From Clostridia bacterium (GTDB lineage: Bacteria > Bacillota > Clostridia > RUG12999): a stretch of 64,000 nt of DNA. This document shows positions 34,090-42,599 of the stretch, in pieces. The notes below the pieces were generated by a model. That model made no database searches and was not told the DNA's origin. It saw nothing but the letters and a program-made list of their open reading frames with translations. Made by a program: the position numbers and the translations under genes. The DNA lies in NCBI GenBank assembly GCA_022801925.1, contig JAAWTG010000002.1:1-64000 (forward strand). The letters run 5' to 3'. Positions within the stretch are counted from its first letter, which is position 1. Every line of letters begins with the position of its first letter.

Positions 34090-35163
34090 ATGGAGAAAAA
34101 CCTGTTACAGCAAAAAGTGGCAGAACTGGTCGAAATGGGCAAGAAAAAGGGCGTATTATCTTATAAGGATATTGCCGTAGGCCTATGCGAACTGGAATTG
34201 ACGCCTGCCCAGATTGAAGCAGTCTATGAAAATCTGGAATCGGCAGGAATTGAAGTGGTAAAGGACTTGGACAAGGAACTGGAAGAGATTCAGTCCAGCG
34301 GTGAGGAAAAAATTGATTTGACACTGCCGGAGGGAATCAGCATTGATGACCCTGTCCGTATGTATCTCAAAGAAATTGGAAAGGTCCCCCTGCTCACAGC
34401 GGAGGAAGAAAACGCGCTTGCCCGGCGTATGAGTGAAGGAGATATGGACGCCAAACGCAAACTGGCGGAAGCAAACCTGCGCCTAGTGGTCAGCATTGCC
34501 AAACGCTATGTGGGGCGTGGCATGATGTTTCTGGATTTGATTCAGGAGGGAAATCTGGGACTGATTAAAGCTGTGGAAAAGTTTGACTATGACAAAGGGT
34601 TTAAGTTTTCTACCTATGCAACATGGTGGATTCGCCAGGCAATCACAAGGGCAATTGCCGACCAAGCGAGAACAATTCGTATTCCTGTGCATATGGTGGA
34701 AACCATTAACAAACTGATTCGGGAAAGTCGCCGCCTGTTGCAGGAATTGGGGCGGGAACCCAAACCGGACGAACTGGCAAAAGAACTTAACATGTCCTAT
34801 GACAAAGTGCGTGAAATCATGAAAATCGCACAGGAACCGGTGTCGCTGGAAACACCGATTGGCGAGGAGGAGGACAGTCATCTGGGCGACTTTATTCCGG
34901 ACGACGAAGCACCGGCGCCGGCGGAGGCAGCGTCGTATATGCTGCTGAAAGAACAGCTCAAAGATGTGCTGGAAACATTGACGGCGCGGGAAGCGAGAGT
35001 GCTGCGCCTGCGGTTTGGGCTGGAGGATGGACGGGCAAGAACGCTGGAGGAAGTCGGTAAAGAGTTCAATGTCACCCGGGAACGTATCCGTCAAATTGAA
35101 GCAAAAGCGCTTAGAAAATTGCGGCATCCCAGCCGCAGCAAAAAACTGAAAGATTATTTATAA
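34090..35163 (+). CDS. rpoD: Primary sigma factor RpoD (sigma A)
   Basis: The 357-residue housekeeping sigma factor has a short region 1.1 (about 1-70), region 1.2 ([12 protein letters not shown]), region 2 with the -10 recognition segment ([17 protein letters not shown]), region 3 and region 4 with the -35 helix-turn-helix ([21 protein letters not shown]). AGGAGG precedes ATG by 7 nt. It is 59 nt after dnaG. The sigma-A type promoters listed here fit such a factor. Confidence 0.98.
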   Translation: MEKNLLQQKVAELVEMGKKKGVLSYKDIAVGLCELELTPAQIEAVYENLESAGIEVVKDLDKELEEIQSSGEEKIDLTLPEGISIDDPVRMYLKEIGKVPLLTAEEENALARRMSEGDMDAKRKLAEANLRLVVSIAKRYVGRGMMFLDLIQEGNLGLIKAVEKFDYDKGFKFSTYATWWIRQAITRAIADQARTIRIPVHMVETINKLIRESRRLLQELGREPKPDELAKELNMSYDKVREIMKIAQEPVSLETPIGEEEDSHLGDFIPDDEAPAPAEAASYMLLKEQLKDVLETLTAREARVLRLRFGLEDGRARTLEEVGKEFNVTRERIRQIEAKALRKLRHPSRSKKLKDYL

Positions 35164-35170
35164 TAAAAAT

Positions 35171-35210
35171 GACCCCCGTCTTCTTTGCACAAACAAAAGA
35201 GGCGGGGTCT
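35171..35210 (+). terminator. Stem-loop between rpoD and trmK
   Basis: GACCCCCGTCTTCTTTG pairs with CAAAAGAGGCGGGGTC (imperfect, long stem) and starts 8 nt after the rpoD stop. It has no U tract, so it may be a weak terminator, attenuator or 3' stabiliser. Confidence 0.45.
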
Positions 35211-35244
35211 ACTGTTGAAAATGACAGTGAGAGGAGCAGCAACT

Positions 35245-35931
35245 ATGGGAATCATGCTGACAGAGCGGCTGCGCACCATTGCAAATATGGTGGACAAGGG
35301 ATGCAGGCTGGCGGATATTGGCACAGACCACGGGTTTATTCCCATTTATTTATTGACGCTGGGGAAAATCCGCTATGCCGTAGCGTCCGACGTACATATT
35401 GGACCGCTGGACAAAGCGCGTGAAAATACGCTGAAATACGGCGTAGGAGAAAATATGCGTCTATGCAGAGCGGACGGCATGGAAGGTCTGGGGCAGGACG
35501 AAGTGGATACTGCGGTGATTGCAGGTATGGGCGGCGAACTAATTTGCCGGATTTTGGAGCGCGCGCCAAAGAGTGTGAAAACGCTGGTGTTACAGCCTAT
35601 GACAGACCTTGAGGACGTACGGAAAAAAGTACATAAAATCGGATTTACGCTGGTACAAGAAAAAATTGCGCGCGAGGACAATAAATTTTATATTGTGATG
35701 AAAGCGCGGCGCGGCGCATGTCCCTATTGGAGCGAACAGGACTATTTGATTTCGCCGCTGCTGCTGGAGGACGAACAGTTTGGCGCATATATGAATTTGA
35801 AAATATCGCAGGCGGAGCATGCATTGGAACAACTGGAAGGATCCGGCAGGGAAGAGGTTATCAAACATTTTGAAACAATAAAAACATGTTATGAGGAGAG
35901 ACGGGAACAATGGAAACAGTGCAGAATGTAA
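35245..35931 (+). CDS. trmK: tRNA (adenine(22)-N1)-methyltransferase TrmK
   Basis: A 228-residue SAM-dependent methyltransferase that modifies A22 of tRNA. The SAM site is LADIGTDHGFIPIYLL near residues 22-37, followed by AGMGGELICRIL and LVLQPMTDLEDVRK. ATG 35245 follows GAGGAG by 8 nt; the track start is 20 codons earlier. It overlaps nif3 by 22 nt, so translation is coupled, as in many Firmicutes. Confidence 0.94.
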   Translation: MGIMLTERLRTIANMVDKGCRLADIGTDHGFIPIYLLTLGKIRYAVASDVHIGPLDKARENTLKYGVGENMRLCRADGMEGLGQDEVDTAVIAGMGGELICRILERAPKSVKTLVLQPMTDLEDVRKKVHKIGFTLVQEKIAREDNKFYIVMKARRGACPYWSEQDYLISPLLLEDEQFGAYMNLKISQAEHALEQLEGSGREEVIKHFETIKTCYEERREQWKQCRM

Positions 35932-36686
35932 TAAACTGCTTGGAAAAATTGGCGCCGCGCAGTTTAGCGCAGGAATGGGATAATGTGGGGCTTATGGTGG
36001 GAGATAGGAGTGCGAAGGTCACGAAGATTTTAACGGCGCTGGATGTGGACGAATGGGTGGTTGCGGAAGCAGTTAAATGCGGCGCGGACATGATTGTTTC
36101 ACATCACCCGCTGATTTTTTCACCAATGAAAACAGTGACAAACGATACATATGCAGGACGCTGCATTTTGTCAGCAGCGCGTTATGGCATTGCCATTTTT
36201 TCTGCGCATACCAATTTGGACGCTGCAGAGGGCGGCACCAATGATTATTTGGCAAAGCTATATGAATTGCAGCGGGTGCGCCCAATCGGTCTTGCGGGAG
36301 AAGAAAATTTGGGACGCATTGGTGAAATCCAGCCGCAGCGGCTTGGGGATTTGGCGAAATCTGTGGCAAAGAAATTGGGGCTGGATAGTGTGGAATTGAT
36401 TGGCAATGCAGACAGGATTGTCCGTAAAGTGGCGATTTGCAGCGGCGGCGGCGGTTCGTTTATTTCGCCAGAATTGCGGAAACTTTGCGATGTATATATC
36501 ACCGGAGACGTGAAGTATTCCGGCGCGCGGGACGCTTATAATATGGGGCTGAACGTAATTGTTGCGCCGCATTATGAAACGGAAAAATATGCAATGCAGA
36601 TTTTAGCGGATTGGTGCCGAAGCAATTTGCCGGCAGTGGAAGTTGTTTGCTCACAGGTCAATCGTAATGTTGTAGGACGGGTATAA
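35910..36686 (+). CDS. Nif3-like dinuclear metal centre protein
   Basis: A 258-residue protein of the Nif3/YqfO family, which forms hexameric toroids with a dinuclear metal site. Evidence is EWDNVGLMVGD, the metal ligands SHHPLIF and FSAHTNLDAAEGG, and the late pair VIVAPHYETEK. The molecular function is not settled (GTP cyclohydrolase-like or metallo-regulatory). It is the last gene of dnaG-rpoD-trmK-nif3; its TAA stop lies in the loop of the terminator. Confidence 0.93.
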   Translation: METVQNVINCLEKLAPRSLAQEWDNVGLMVGDRSAKVTKILTALDVDEWVVAEAVKCGADMIVSHHPLIFSPMKTVTNDTYAGRCILSAARYGIAIFSAHTNLDAAEGGTNDYLAKLYELQRVRPIGLAGEENLGRIGEIQPQRLGDLAKSVAKKLGLDSVELIGNADRIVRKVAICSGGGGSFISPELRKLCDVYITGDVKYSGARDAYNMGLNVIVAPHYETEKYAMQILADWCRSNLPAVEVVCSQVNRNVVGRV

Positions 36687-36699
36687 CCCGTCCTTTTTT
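36675..36699 (+). terminator. Terminator of the dnaG-rpoD-trmK-nif3 operon
   Basis: GGACGGG-TATAA-CCCGTCC followed by T6. The nif3 stop codon is part of the loop. Confidence 0.92.
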
Positions 36700-36760
36700 G
36701 TATGTTTTTTTGAATAGAATGCCGGTTTTGCGAAAAAAGTTGTAAAAAGGTCTTTCTTTT

Positions 36761-36789
36761 TTGTGAATTTTATAGTATCATGTTATATA
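36761..36789 (+). promoter_or_regulatory. Putative promoter of the aryl-acid/IorAB operon
   Basis: TTGTGA, 17-nt spacer, TATATA, about 75 nt upstream of ATG 36864. The element-derived palindrome at 36804 lies in the expected leader. Confidence 0.4.
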
Positions 36790-36803
36790 GTGGGACGAGT
36801 GTA

Positions 36804-36829
36804 GGCATAAGATTCAATTCTTTTATGTC
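36804..36829. repeat. Short palindrome made of two element ends, TA flanked
   Basis: GGCATAAGATTCAATTCTTTTATGTC starts right after TA and ends right before TA. It joins the left tip of the 31903 element (GGCATAAG) to its right end (ATTCRAYTCYYTTATGYC). It looks like the footprint of an element that lost its interior. Confidence 0.55.
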
Positions 36830-36863
36830 TATTTTAGATTGACAAAAGGAAGGATTGGTAGGT

Positions 36864-38339
36864 ATGGTCTGGAGTTATATCCTGCTGGGTATATTTGTTG
36901 TCATCTTGCTCAGCATTGGTATCGTAGGCATGAAAAAATCCCAGTCGCTGGATGGATTTTTGTTTGGGGGAAAAAATGTTGGACCGTGGATTTCAGCCTT
37001 TTCTTATGGAACGGCGTATTTTTCAGCGGTTATGTTCATTGGCTATGCCGGAAAATCCGGCTGGATTTACGGATTATCCGCCGTTTGGATTGGGATTGGC
37101 AACGCTATGGTAGGCTGCCTGTTGGCGTGGCTGCTGTTTGCCAAAAAGACACGTATGGCAACGCAAAAACTGGATGCCAAAACCATGCCGGACTATTTTG
37201 CGAAACGGTATGATAGCGAAAAAATGAAAATTGTTTCCGCTATCATTATTTTTATATTTTTGATTCCATATGCCGCTTCGGTATATATGGGACTGAGCTT
37301 TCTGTTTGAAACAGTGCTGGGGATTAAATATGTATACTGTATGTTGTTCATGGCAGTGATGACGGCGCTGTATTTGGGAATGGGCGGCTATTTCACCAGT
37401 TCTATCACGGATTTTGTGCAGGGAATTATTATGATTGCCGGTGTGGTTTTGATGGTGCTCTTTGTGGTGAACAGCGACCCTGTAGGTGGTTTGAATACAG
37501 GGGCACAGCGGCTTTCGGAAATTGACAGCCAACTGGTTAGCTTTGTGGGAGGCAAAGGCTGGTACGGACTGTTTTGCCTGATGTTTTTGTCCAGTGTCGG
37601 CGCATTGGCGCTGCCGCAAATGGTGCATAAATTTTATGCGATACGCGATGCAAAAGCCATTCGCAGCGCGACGGTCATTTCCACTACATTCAGTGTGTTG
37701 ATTGGCGCAGGTGCATATTTTTCCGGTGCATTCGGACGGCTGTTTTTTGATAAAGTGCCGAACGAGAATTATGACAACATTATGCCGCTGCTGCTACAAT
37801 CGGCGCTGCCGCAATTTGTAATGGCGCTGATTTTGCTGCTGGTGCTCTCAGCGTCCATGTCAACGCTGTCCTCTGTGGTGCTGTCCTCTAGTTCCACGGT
37901 GACAATTGACTTGATTCAAGGACAATTGAAAAAGGATATGCGCCAAAAAAATGTTGTGATTACCATGCGCGTTTTGTGCGTGTTGTTTGTGGTGCTGTCT
38001 TTTGTGATTGCCTATTTCCCGACTCCAATTTTAACGCTGATGTCTTTTTCATGGGGCGCGATTGCAGGTGCGTTTTTGGGACCATATACCTGCGGGATTT
38101 TGTATAAAGGAACCACCAAAGCGGGTGCATGGAGCGGTATGCTGGGCGGCGTCGGTACGTTGTTGGTGCTCATGATTGGCAGTGGTTTTAATGCAGCACG
38201 CGCGCCGGAATTCGGTATGTATGCCATGGTAGCTTCTGTGGTTTTGACGCTGGTAGTTAGTTTGTTTACGAAAAAATTTGATGACGCTCACATTAGAAAC
38301 GTCATGCCATATCAAGTACAGGAGGCAAAGGAAAAATGA
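36864..38339 (+). CDS. Sodium:solute symporter (SSS family)
   Basis: A 491-residue transporter with about 13 membrane helices. It starts at ATG 36864 (GGAAGG 10 nt upstream) rather than the TTG of the track. Family features are GKNVGPWISAFSYGTAYFSAVMFIGYAGKSG near residues 35-70 and LSASMSTLSSVVLSSSSTV near 330-350. SSS transporters import solutes with Na+. Position as first gene of an operon for aryl-acid activation and 2-oxoacid oxidation suggests an organic acid or amino acid substrate. The stop overlaps the next start by 4 nt. Confidence 0.92.
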   Translation: MVWSYILLGIFVVILLSIGIVGMKKSQSLDGFLFGGKNVGPWISAFSYGTAYFSAVMFIGYAGKSGWIYGLSAVWIGIGNAMVGCLLAWLLFAKKTRMATQKLDAKTMPDYFAKRYDSEKMKIVSAIIIFIFLIPYAASVYMGLSFLFETVLGIKYVYCMLFMAVMTALYLGMGGYFTSSITDFVQGIIMIAGVVLMVLFVVNSDPVGGLNTGAQRLSEIDSQLVSFVGGKGWYGLFCLMFLSSVGALALPQMVHKFYAIRDAKAIRSATVISTTFSVLIGAGAYFSGAFGRLFFDKVPNENYDNIMPLLLQSALPQFVMALILLLVLSASMSTLSSVVLSSSSTVTIDLIQGQLKKDMRQKNVVITMRVLCVLFVVLSFVIAYFPTPILTLMSFSWGAIAGAFLGPYTCGILYKGTTKAGAWSGMLGGVGTLLVLMIGSGFNAARAPEFGMYAMVASVVLTLVVSLFTKKFDDAHIRNVMPYQVQEAKEK

Positions 38340-39625
38340 TTTGGAATGAAGAAATAGAAACCATGGACAGGGCGGGTATGCAGAAAATCCAACTCGAACG
38401 GTTCAAAGAGACAGTACGCAGGGTGGAAAACCATCCGTTTCATAAAGAACGTCTGCAAAAAGCGGGCGTCCATGCGGATAACATCAAGTCGCTGGAGGAT
38501 TTGCAGAAACTTCCGTTTACCATGAAAGATGATTTGCGCGACAACTATCCCTTCGGCATGTTTGCAGTGCCGCGGCGCGACGTCGTGCGGATTCACGCGT
38601 CCAGCGGAACCACCGGCAAGCCAACGGTGGTAGGCTATACCAGAGGCGATTTGGAAAACTGGTCGGAATGTATTGCGCGCATTGCGACCATGGGCGGCGC
38701 GAGTGCGGAGGATACGGCGCAGATTGCGTTTGGATACGGACTGTTTACCGGCGCATTTGGTCTGCACTATGGGCTGGAAAAAATCGGCGCAACGGTGGTG
38801 CCGATGTCGTCGGGAAACACCAGAAAACAGATTATGCTTATGCAGGATTTTGAATCTACCGTATTGGTAGGAACGCCGTCTTATGCACTATATATTGCGG
38901 AAGTGATGGACGAATTAGGCGTTGACCGCAGTACCATCAAATTGAAATATGGATTGTTTGGCGGGGAAGGTTCCACGGAAGAAATGCGCGCGGAAATTGA
39001 ACGGCGTTTTGGCATCATTGCAACGGAAAACTATGGGCTCAGTGAGGTCATGGGCCCCGGTGTGGCGGGCGAATGTACGCACAAATGTGGTATGCATATC
39101 AACGAAGACCATTTCATTGCGGAAATCATCAATCCGGAAACGGGCGAGGTACTGCCGGAAGGTGAAACGGGAGAATTGGTGTTGACGACGATTTCCAAGG
39201 AAGCGCTGCCGATTTTTCGTTACAGAACGCGCGACATTACCAGTCTCCGGCGGGAGCGGTGCGCTTGCGGCAGGGAAACCATGCGCATGAGCAAAATTCA
39301 GGGACGCAGCGACGACATGCTGATTATCAAAGGCGTGAACGTGTTCCCGTCGCAGGTGGAAAGCGTGATTCTCGGTATGGAACATATCGGGCCGCACTAT
39401 CAGTTGATTGTGACGAAAAAAGGATTTACCGATGCGCTGGAAATCAAAGTGGAATTGACGGACGGTTCTTTGCTGGAATCCTATGGAGAACTGGAAAAGA
39501 CAAACAAACGTATCAAAGAACGGCTGCACAGCGTTTTAGGAATTGACGCTAAAATTTCACTGGTGGAACCCAAAAGTCTGGAACGGTTCACCGGCAAGGC
39601 AAAACGCGTGATAGATTTGCGCTAA
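38336..39625 (+). CDS. Phenylacetate-CoA ligase (PaaK-type)
   Basis: A 429-residue adenylate-forming ligase of the PaaK family. The ATP motif is SSGTTGKPTVVGYT, then YGLFTGAFGLHYG, GLSEVMGPG, and the hinge YRTRDIT. A cysteine/arginine segment CACGRET and the C-terminal AMP-binding-C domain (QVESVILG) follow. It converts an aryl acetate plus CoA and ATP to acyl-CoA; in anaerobes next to iorAB it may run the other way to make ATP from aryl-acetyl-CoA. ATGA overlap with the symporter gene. Confidence 0.92.
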   Translation: MIWNEEIETMDRAGMQKIQLERFKETVRRVENHPFHKERLQKAGVHADNIKSLEDLQKLPFTMKDDLRDNYPFGMFAVPRRDVVRIHASSGTTGKPTVVGYTRGDLENWSECIARIATMGGASAEDTAQIAFGYGLFTGAFGLHYGLEKIGATVVPMSSGNTRKQIMLMQDFESTVLVGTPSYALYIAEVMDELGVDRSTIKLKYGLFGGEGSTEEMRAEIERRFGIIATENYGLSEVMGPGVAGECTHKCGMHINEDHFIAEIINPETGEVLPEGETGELVLTTISKEALPIFRYRTRDITSLRRERCACGRETMRMSKIQGRSDDMLIIKGVNVFPSQVESVILGMEHIGPHYQLIVTKKGFTDALEIKVELTDGSLLESYGELEKTNKRIKERLHSVLGIDAKISLVEPKSLERFTGKAKRVIDLR

Positions 39626-39762
39626 AACCGGCAGAGGGGTATGGAAAATATCCGGCTGGCAAATGTGAGAAAATGTCATATATGGCGTAGAACGCCATAT
39701 GGTTGAAATAGAGAGACCTGCCGCCTGGAACAGCGGCGGTGGAAAGGAATGAACGGGAAACA

Positions 39763-41490
39763 ATGAAAAAATTGATGTTGGGAAACGCCGCAATTGCCCG
39801 CGGCGCATATGAAGCTGGTGTGACGGTGGTATCTTCTTACCCTGGTACACCCAGCACAGAAATTACGGAATTTGCGTCCAAATATGAGGAAATATACTGC
39901 GAATGGGCGACCAATGAAAAAGTGGCAGTGGAAGTGGCAACCGGTGCGGCAATTACCGGCGCGCGTGCGCTGTCTGCGATGAAACACGTCGGTATGAATG
40001 TGGCGGCAGACCCCATGTTCACTGCATCGTATACCGGTGTGAACGGCGGTTTGGTGATTGTGGTGGCAGACGACCCTGGTATGCATAGTTCTCAGAATGA
40101 ACAGGACAGCCGCAATTATGCAAAAGCGTCCAAACTGCCCATGCTGGAACCGGCAGACAGCGGGGAATGTAAGGTATTTGTGAAAACGGCGTACGAGCTC
40201 AGCGAACGGTTTGACACGCCGGTTATCATACGTCTGACGACCCGCGTAGCGCATTCTCAGAGTTTAGTGGAGGAAGAAGCGCGCACAGAAGTGGGCGTGC
40301 GGGACTATAGCAAAAATATTGCAAAAAACGTCATGATGCCCGCGATGGCAAAGGGCCGTCATGTGTTTGTGGAACAGCGCATGAAGGATATAGCAGCCTA
40401 TGCAGAAACAAGTGAACTGAATAAAATAGAATATAACAGCAAAAAAATCGGTATCATCACCTCCGGTATTGCCTATCAATATGCCAAAGAAGCGGCGCCG
40501 GACGCGTCGTTTTTGAAACTCGGCATGGTGTATCCGCTGCCGGAGAAGAAAATTCAGGAATTTGCGCAAAACGTGGAACAGGTGTATGTCATTGAAGAAC
40601 TTGACCCGTTTTTGGAGGAGTTCTGTCGTTCCATTGGCGTGGAAGTGATTGGAAAAGAAAAATTCACATTGCTGGGCGAATATACGCCGGAACTGATTCG
40701 CGCCGGAATGGAAAACCGCGCGCCGCGGCAGTTTGAAGCGGCAAAAGTACCTGTGCGTCCGCCGGTCATGTGTCCCGGCTGTCCGCACCGCGGTATTTTC
40801 TATGTATTGAACAAATTGAATCTGCATGTCAGCGGCGACATTGGGTGTTATACGCTGGGCGCGGCGGCGCCGCTGAAGGCGATTGACGTTTGCGTCTGCA
40901 TGGGCGCAAGTATCAGCGGACTGCACGGCATGGAAAAAGCAAACGGACGCGGCTTTGGCAAAAAAGCGGTTGCGGTTATTGGGGATTCTACGTTTATGCA
41001 CTCCGGTATCACTGGATTGATTGACATTGTGTATAACAAAGGCGCGTCTACCGTGATGATTTTGGACAACGCTATCACAGGTATGACAGGACACCAGCCC
41101 AATCCGACAACGGGATATACCATTCGCGGCGAAGAAACCCGCCGTGTGGATATGGAACTGCTGGCAAAAGCAATTGGCGTGGAACGTGTCCGTGTGGTAG
41201 ACCCGTTTGACGTGGAGGAAGTGGAAAAGGTTGTGCGGGAGGAAACAGAGGCGGACGAACCTTCTGTTATCATTGCACGCCGTCCCTGTGCGTTGCTGAA
41301 ATTTGTAGACTACGGCAAACCGTGTGAAATTGATACAGACGCTTGTAAGGGCTGCAAAATGTGCATGAAAATTGGATGTCCCGCCATTACGTTTGCGGAC
41401 GGTAAAGCGAAGATTGACCCGACGCAGTGCAACGGCTGCGGACTTTGCATGAATATTTGTAAATTTGGCGCAATCAAAAAAGGGCAGTAA
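39763..41490 (+). CDS. iorA: Indolepyruvate:ferredoxin oxidoreductase, alpha subunit
   Basis: The 575-residue TPP enzyme oxidatively decarboxylates aryl pyruvates (from Trp, Phe, Tyr) to aryl-acetyl-CoA and reduces ferredoxin. Evidence is an N-terminal pyrimidine-binding part (SYPGTPSTEI), the TPP site DIGCYTLGAAAPL and GDSTFMHSGI, and two C-terminal [4Fe-4S] motifs CKGCKMCMKIGCP and CNGCGLCMNICK. ATG 39763 is preferred; the track GTG is 8 codons earlier. It forms an alpha2beta2 complex with the next gene product. Confidence 0.95.
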   Translation: MKKLMLGNAAIARGAYEAGVTVVSSYPGTPSTEITEFASKYEEIYCEWATNEKVAVEVATGAAITGARALSAMKHVGMNVAADPMFTASYTGVNGGLVIVVADDPGMHSSQNEQDSRNYAKASKLPMLEPADSGECKVFVKTAYELSERFDTPVIIRLTTRVAHSQSLVEEEARTEVGVRDYSKNIAKNVMMPAMAKGRHVFVEQRMKDIAAYAETSELNKIEYNSKKIGIITSGIAYQYAKEAAPDASFLKLGMVYPLPEKKIQEFAQNVEQVYVIEELDPFLEEFCRSIGVEVIGKEKFTLLGEYTPELIRAGMENRAPRQFEAAKVPVRPPVMCPGCPHRGIFYVLNKLNLHVSGDIGCYTLGAAAPLKAIDVCVCMGASISGLHGMEKANGRGFGKKAVAVIGDSTFMHSGITGLIDIVYNKGASTVMILDNAITGMTGHQPNPTTGYTIRGEETRRVDMELLAKAIGVERVRVVDPFDVEEVEKVVREETEADEPSVIIARRPCALLKFVDYGKPCEIDTDACKGCKMCMKIGCPAITFADGKAKIDPTQCNGCGLCMNICKFGAIKKGQ

Positions 41491-41544
41491 TGGCAGGGTG
41501 AACATGCCGCACGAAAACAAAGGCGGCGGATGGGAGAGAAAAAG

Positions 41545-42120
41545 ATGGTAACAAAAATTATGATAGTAGGCGTCGGCGGACAAGGAACGCTACTGGCGAG
41601 CCGCGTGATTGGAAACGCAGTCACTGCGGAAGGATATGATGTGAAAGTATCGGAAGTGCACGGTATGAGTCAGCGCGGCGGAAGCGTTGTGACATATGTG
41701 AAATATGGCGACAAGGTATATTCTCCGATTGTGGCGGAGGGAGAAGCGGATATTGTTCTGGCGTTTGAAAGTCTGGAAGCGCTGCGCTGGTCGCACTATT
41801 TAAAAGACGGCGGTCAAATGATTGTCAACACGCAGGAAATTGACCCCATGCCGGTGATTACCGGTGCGGAGAAATATCCGAAAGAAATTTTGGAACAACT
41901 GGAAATGCGCAACATTAACGTCACGGCGGTGGACGCGCTGACCATTGCGGAAGGATTGGGCAATGCAAAAGCAGTCAATGTGGTGCTGCTGGGCGTGCTG
42001 GCAAAACACAGCAACATTGCAAAGGAAAAATGGGTGGAAGCCGTGCGCAGCACGGTTCCGGCAAAATTTTTGGAACTCAACCTTGCGGCGTTTGAAGCGG
42101 GATATACCGCTGCTTATTGA
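41545..42120 (+). CDS. iorB: Indolepyruvate:ferredoxin oxidoreductase, beta subunit
   Basis: A 191-residue gamma-type subunit with MIVGVGGQGTLLASRVIG, SEVHGMSQRGGSVVTYV and EALRWSHYLKDGG. ATG 41545 follows GGGAGAG by 6 nt. It is 54 nt after iorA and is required with it for electron transfer to ferredoxin. Confidence 0.95.
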   Translation: MVTKIMIVGVGGQGTLLASRVIGNAVTAEGYDVKVSEVHGMSQRGGSVVTYVKYGDKVYSPIVAEGEADIVLAFESLEALRWSHYLKDGGQMIVNTQEIDPMPVITGAEKYPKEILEQLEMRNINVTAVDALTIAEGLGNAKAVNVVLLGVLAKHSNIAKEKWVEAVRSTVPAKFLELNLAAFEAGYTAAY

Positions 42121-42170
42121 GAACAGAACAGGAAAAGGATCCTGTGAAATATAAAAAGGAGGCGTTTGGC

Positions 42171-42599
42171 ATGTTAAAACAGTTATCCGTTTTTGTGGAG
42201 AACAAATGTGGTCGGCTGACAGGGATTGTGGAACTGCTGGGAAACGGCGGCATTAATATTCGCGCAATGTCGCTGGCGGATACGGCGGACTATGGGATTT
42301 TACGCTTGATTGTGAACGACCCGCAGAAAGCGGCGGATTTGCTGAAAAAAGAACAGTATACCATGAAAATCACCGAGGTGCTGGCAATTGAAATTCCGGA
42401 TGAAGCGGGTGCGCTGGCAAATGTGCTGCGTATGATTCGTGACGCGGAGATTACGATTGAATATATGTATGCCTTTTTGGGTAAACAGCAGCAGGGCGCG
42501 CTGGTTACGCTCAAATGTGACGATACAGAAAAGGCGGCGGCGTTGTTGCAGCAAAATCATGTAACAGTGGTAGATCCGGAAACGGTGTATGGACTATGA
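42171..42599 (+). CDS. Tandem ACT-domain protein
   Basis: A 142-residue protein made of two ACT domains (about 1-68 and 69-142), each opening like LSVFVENKCGRLTGI and AIEIPDEAGALANVL. ACT pairs bind amino acids and regulate enzymes or transport. ATG 42171 follows AAGGAGG by 8 nt; the track start is 18 codons earlier. ACT genes of this type often stand between iorAB and paaK, so it probably senses an aromatic amino acid. The stop overlaps the next start. Confidence 0.9.
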   Translation: MLKQLSVFVENKCGRLTGIVELLGNGGINIRAMSLADTADYGILRLIVNDPQKAADLLKKEQYTMKITEVLAIEIPDEAGALANVLRMIRDAEITIEYMYAFLGKQQQGALVTLKCDDTEKAAALLQQNHVTVVDPETVYGL

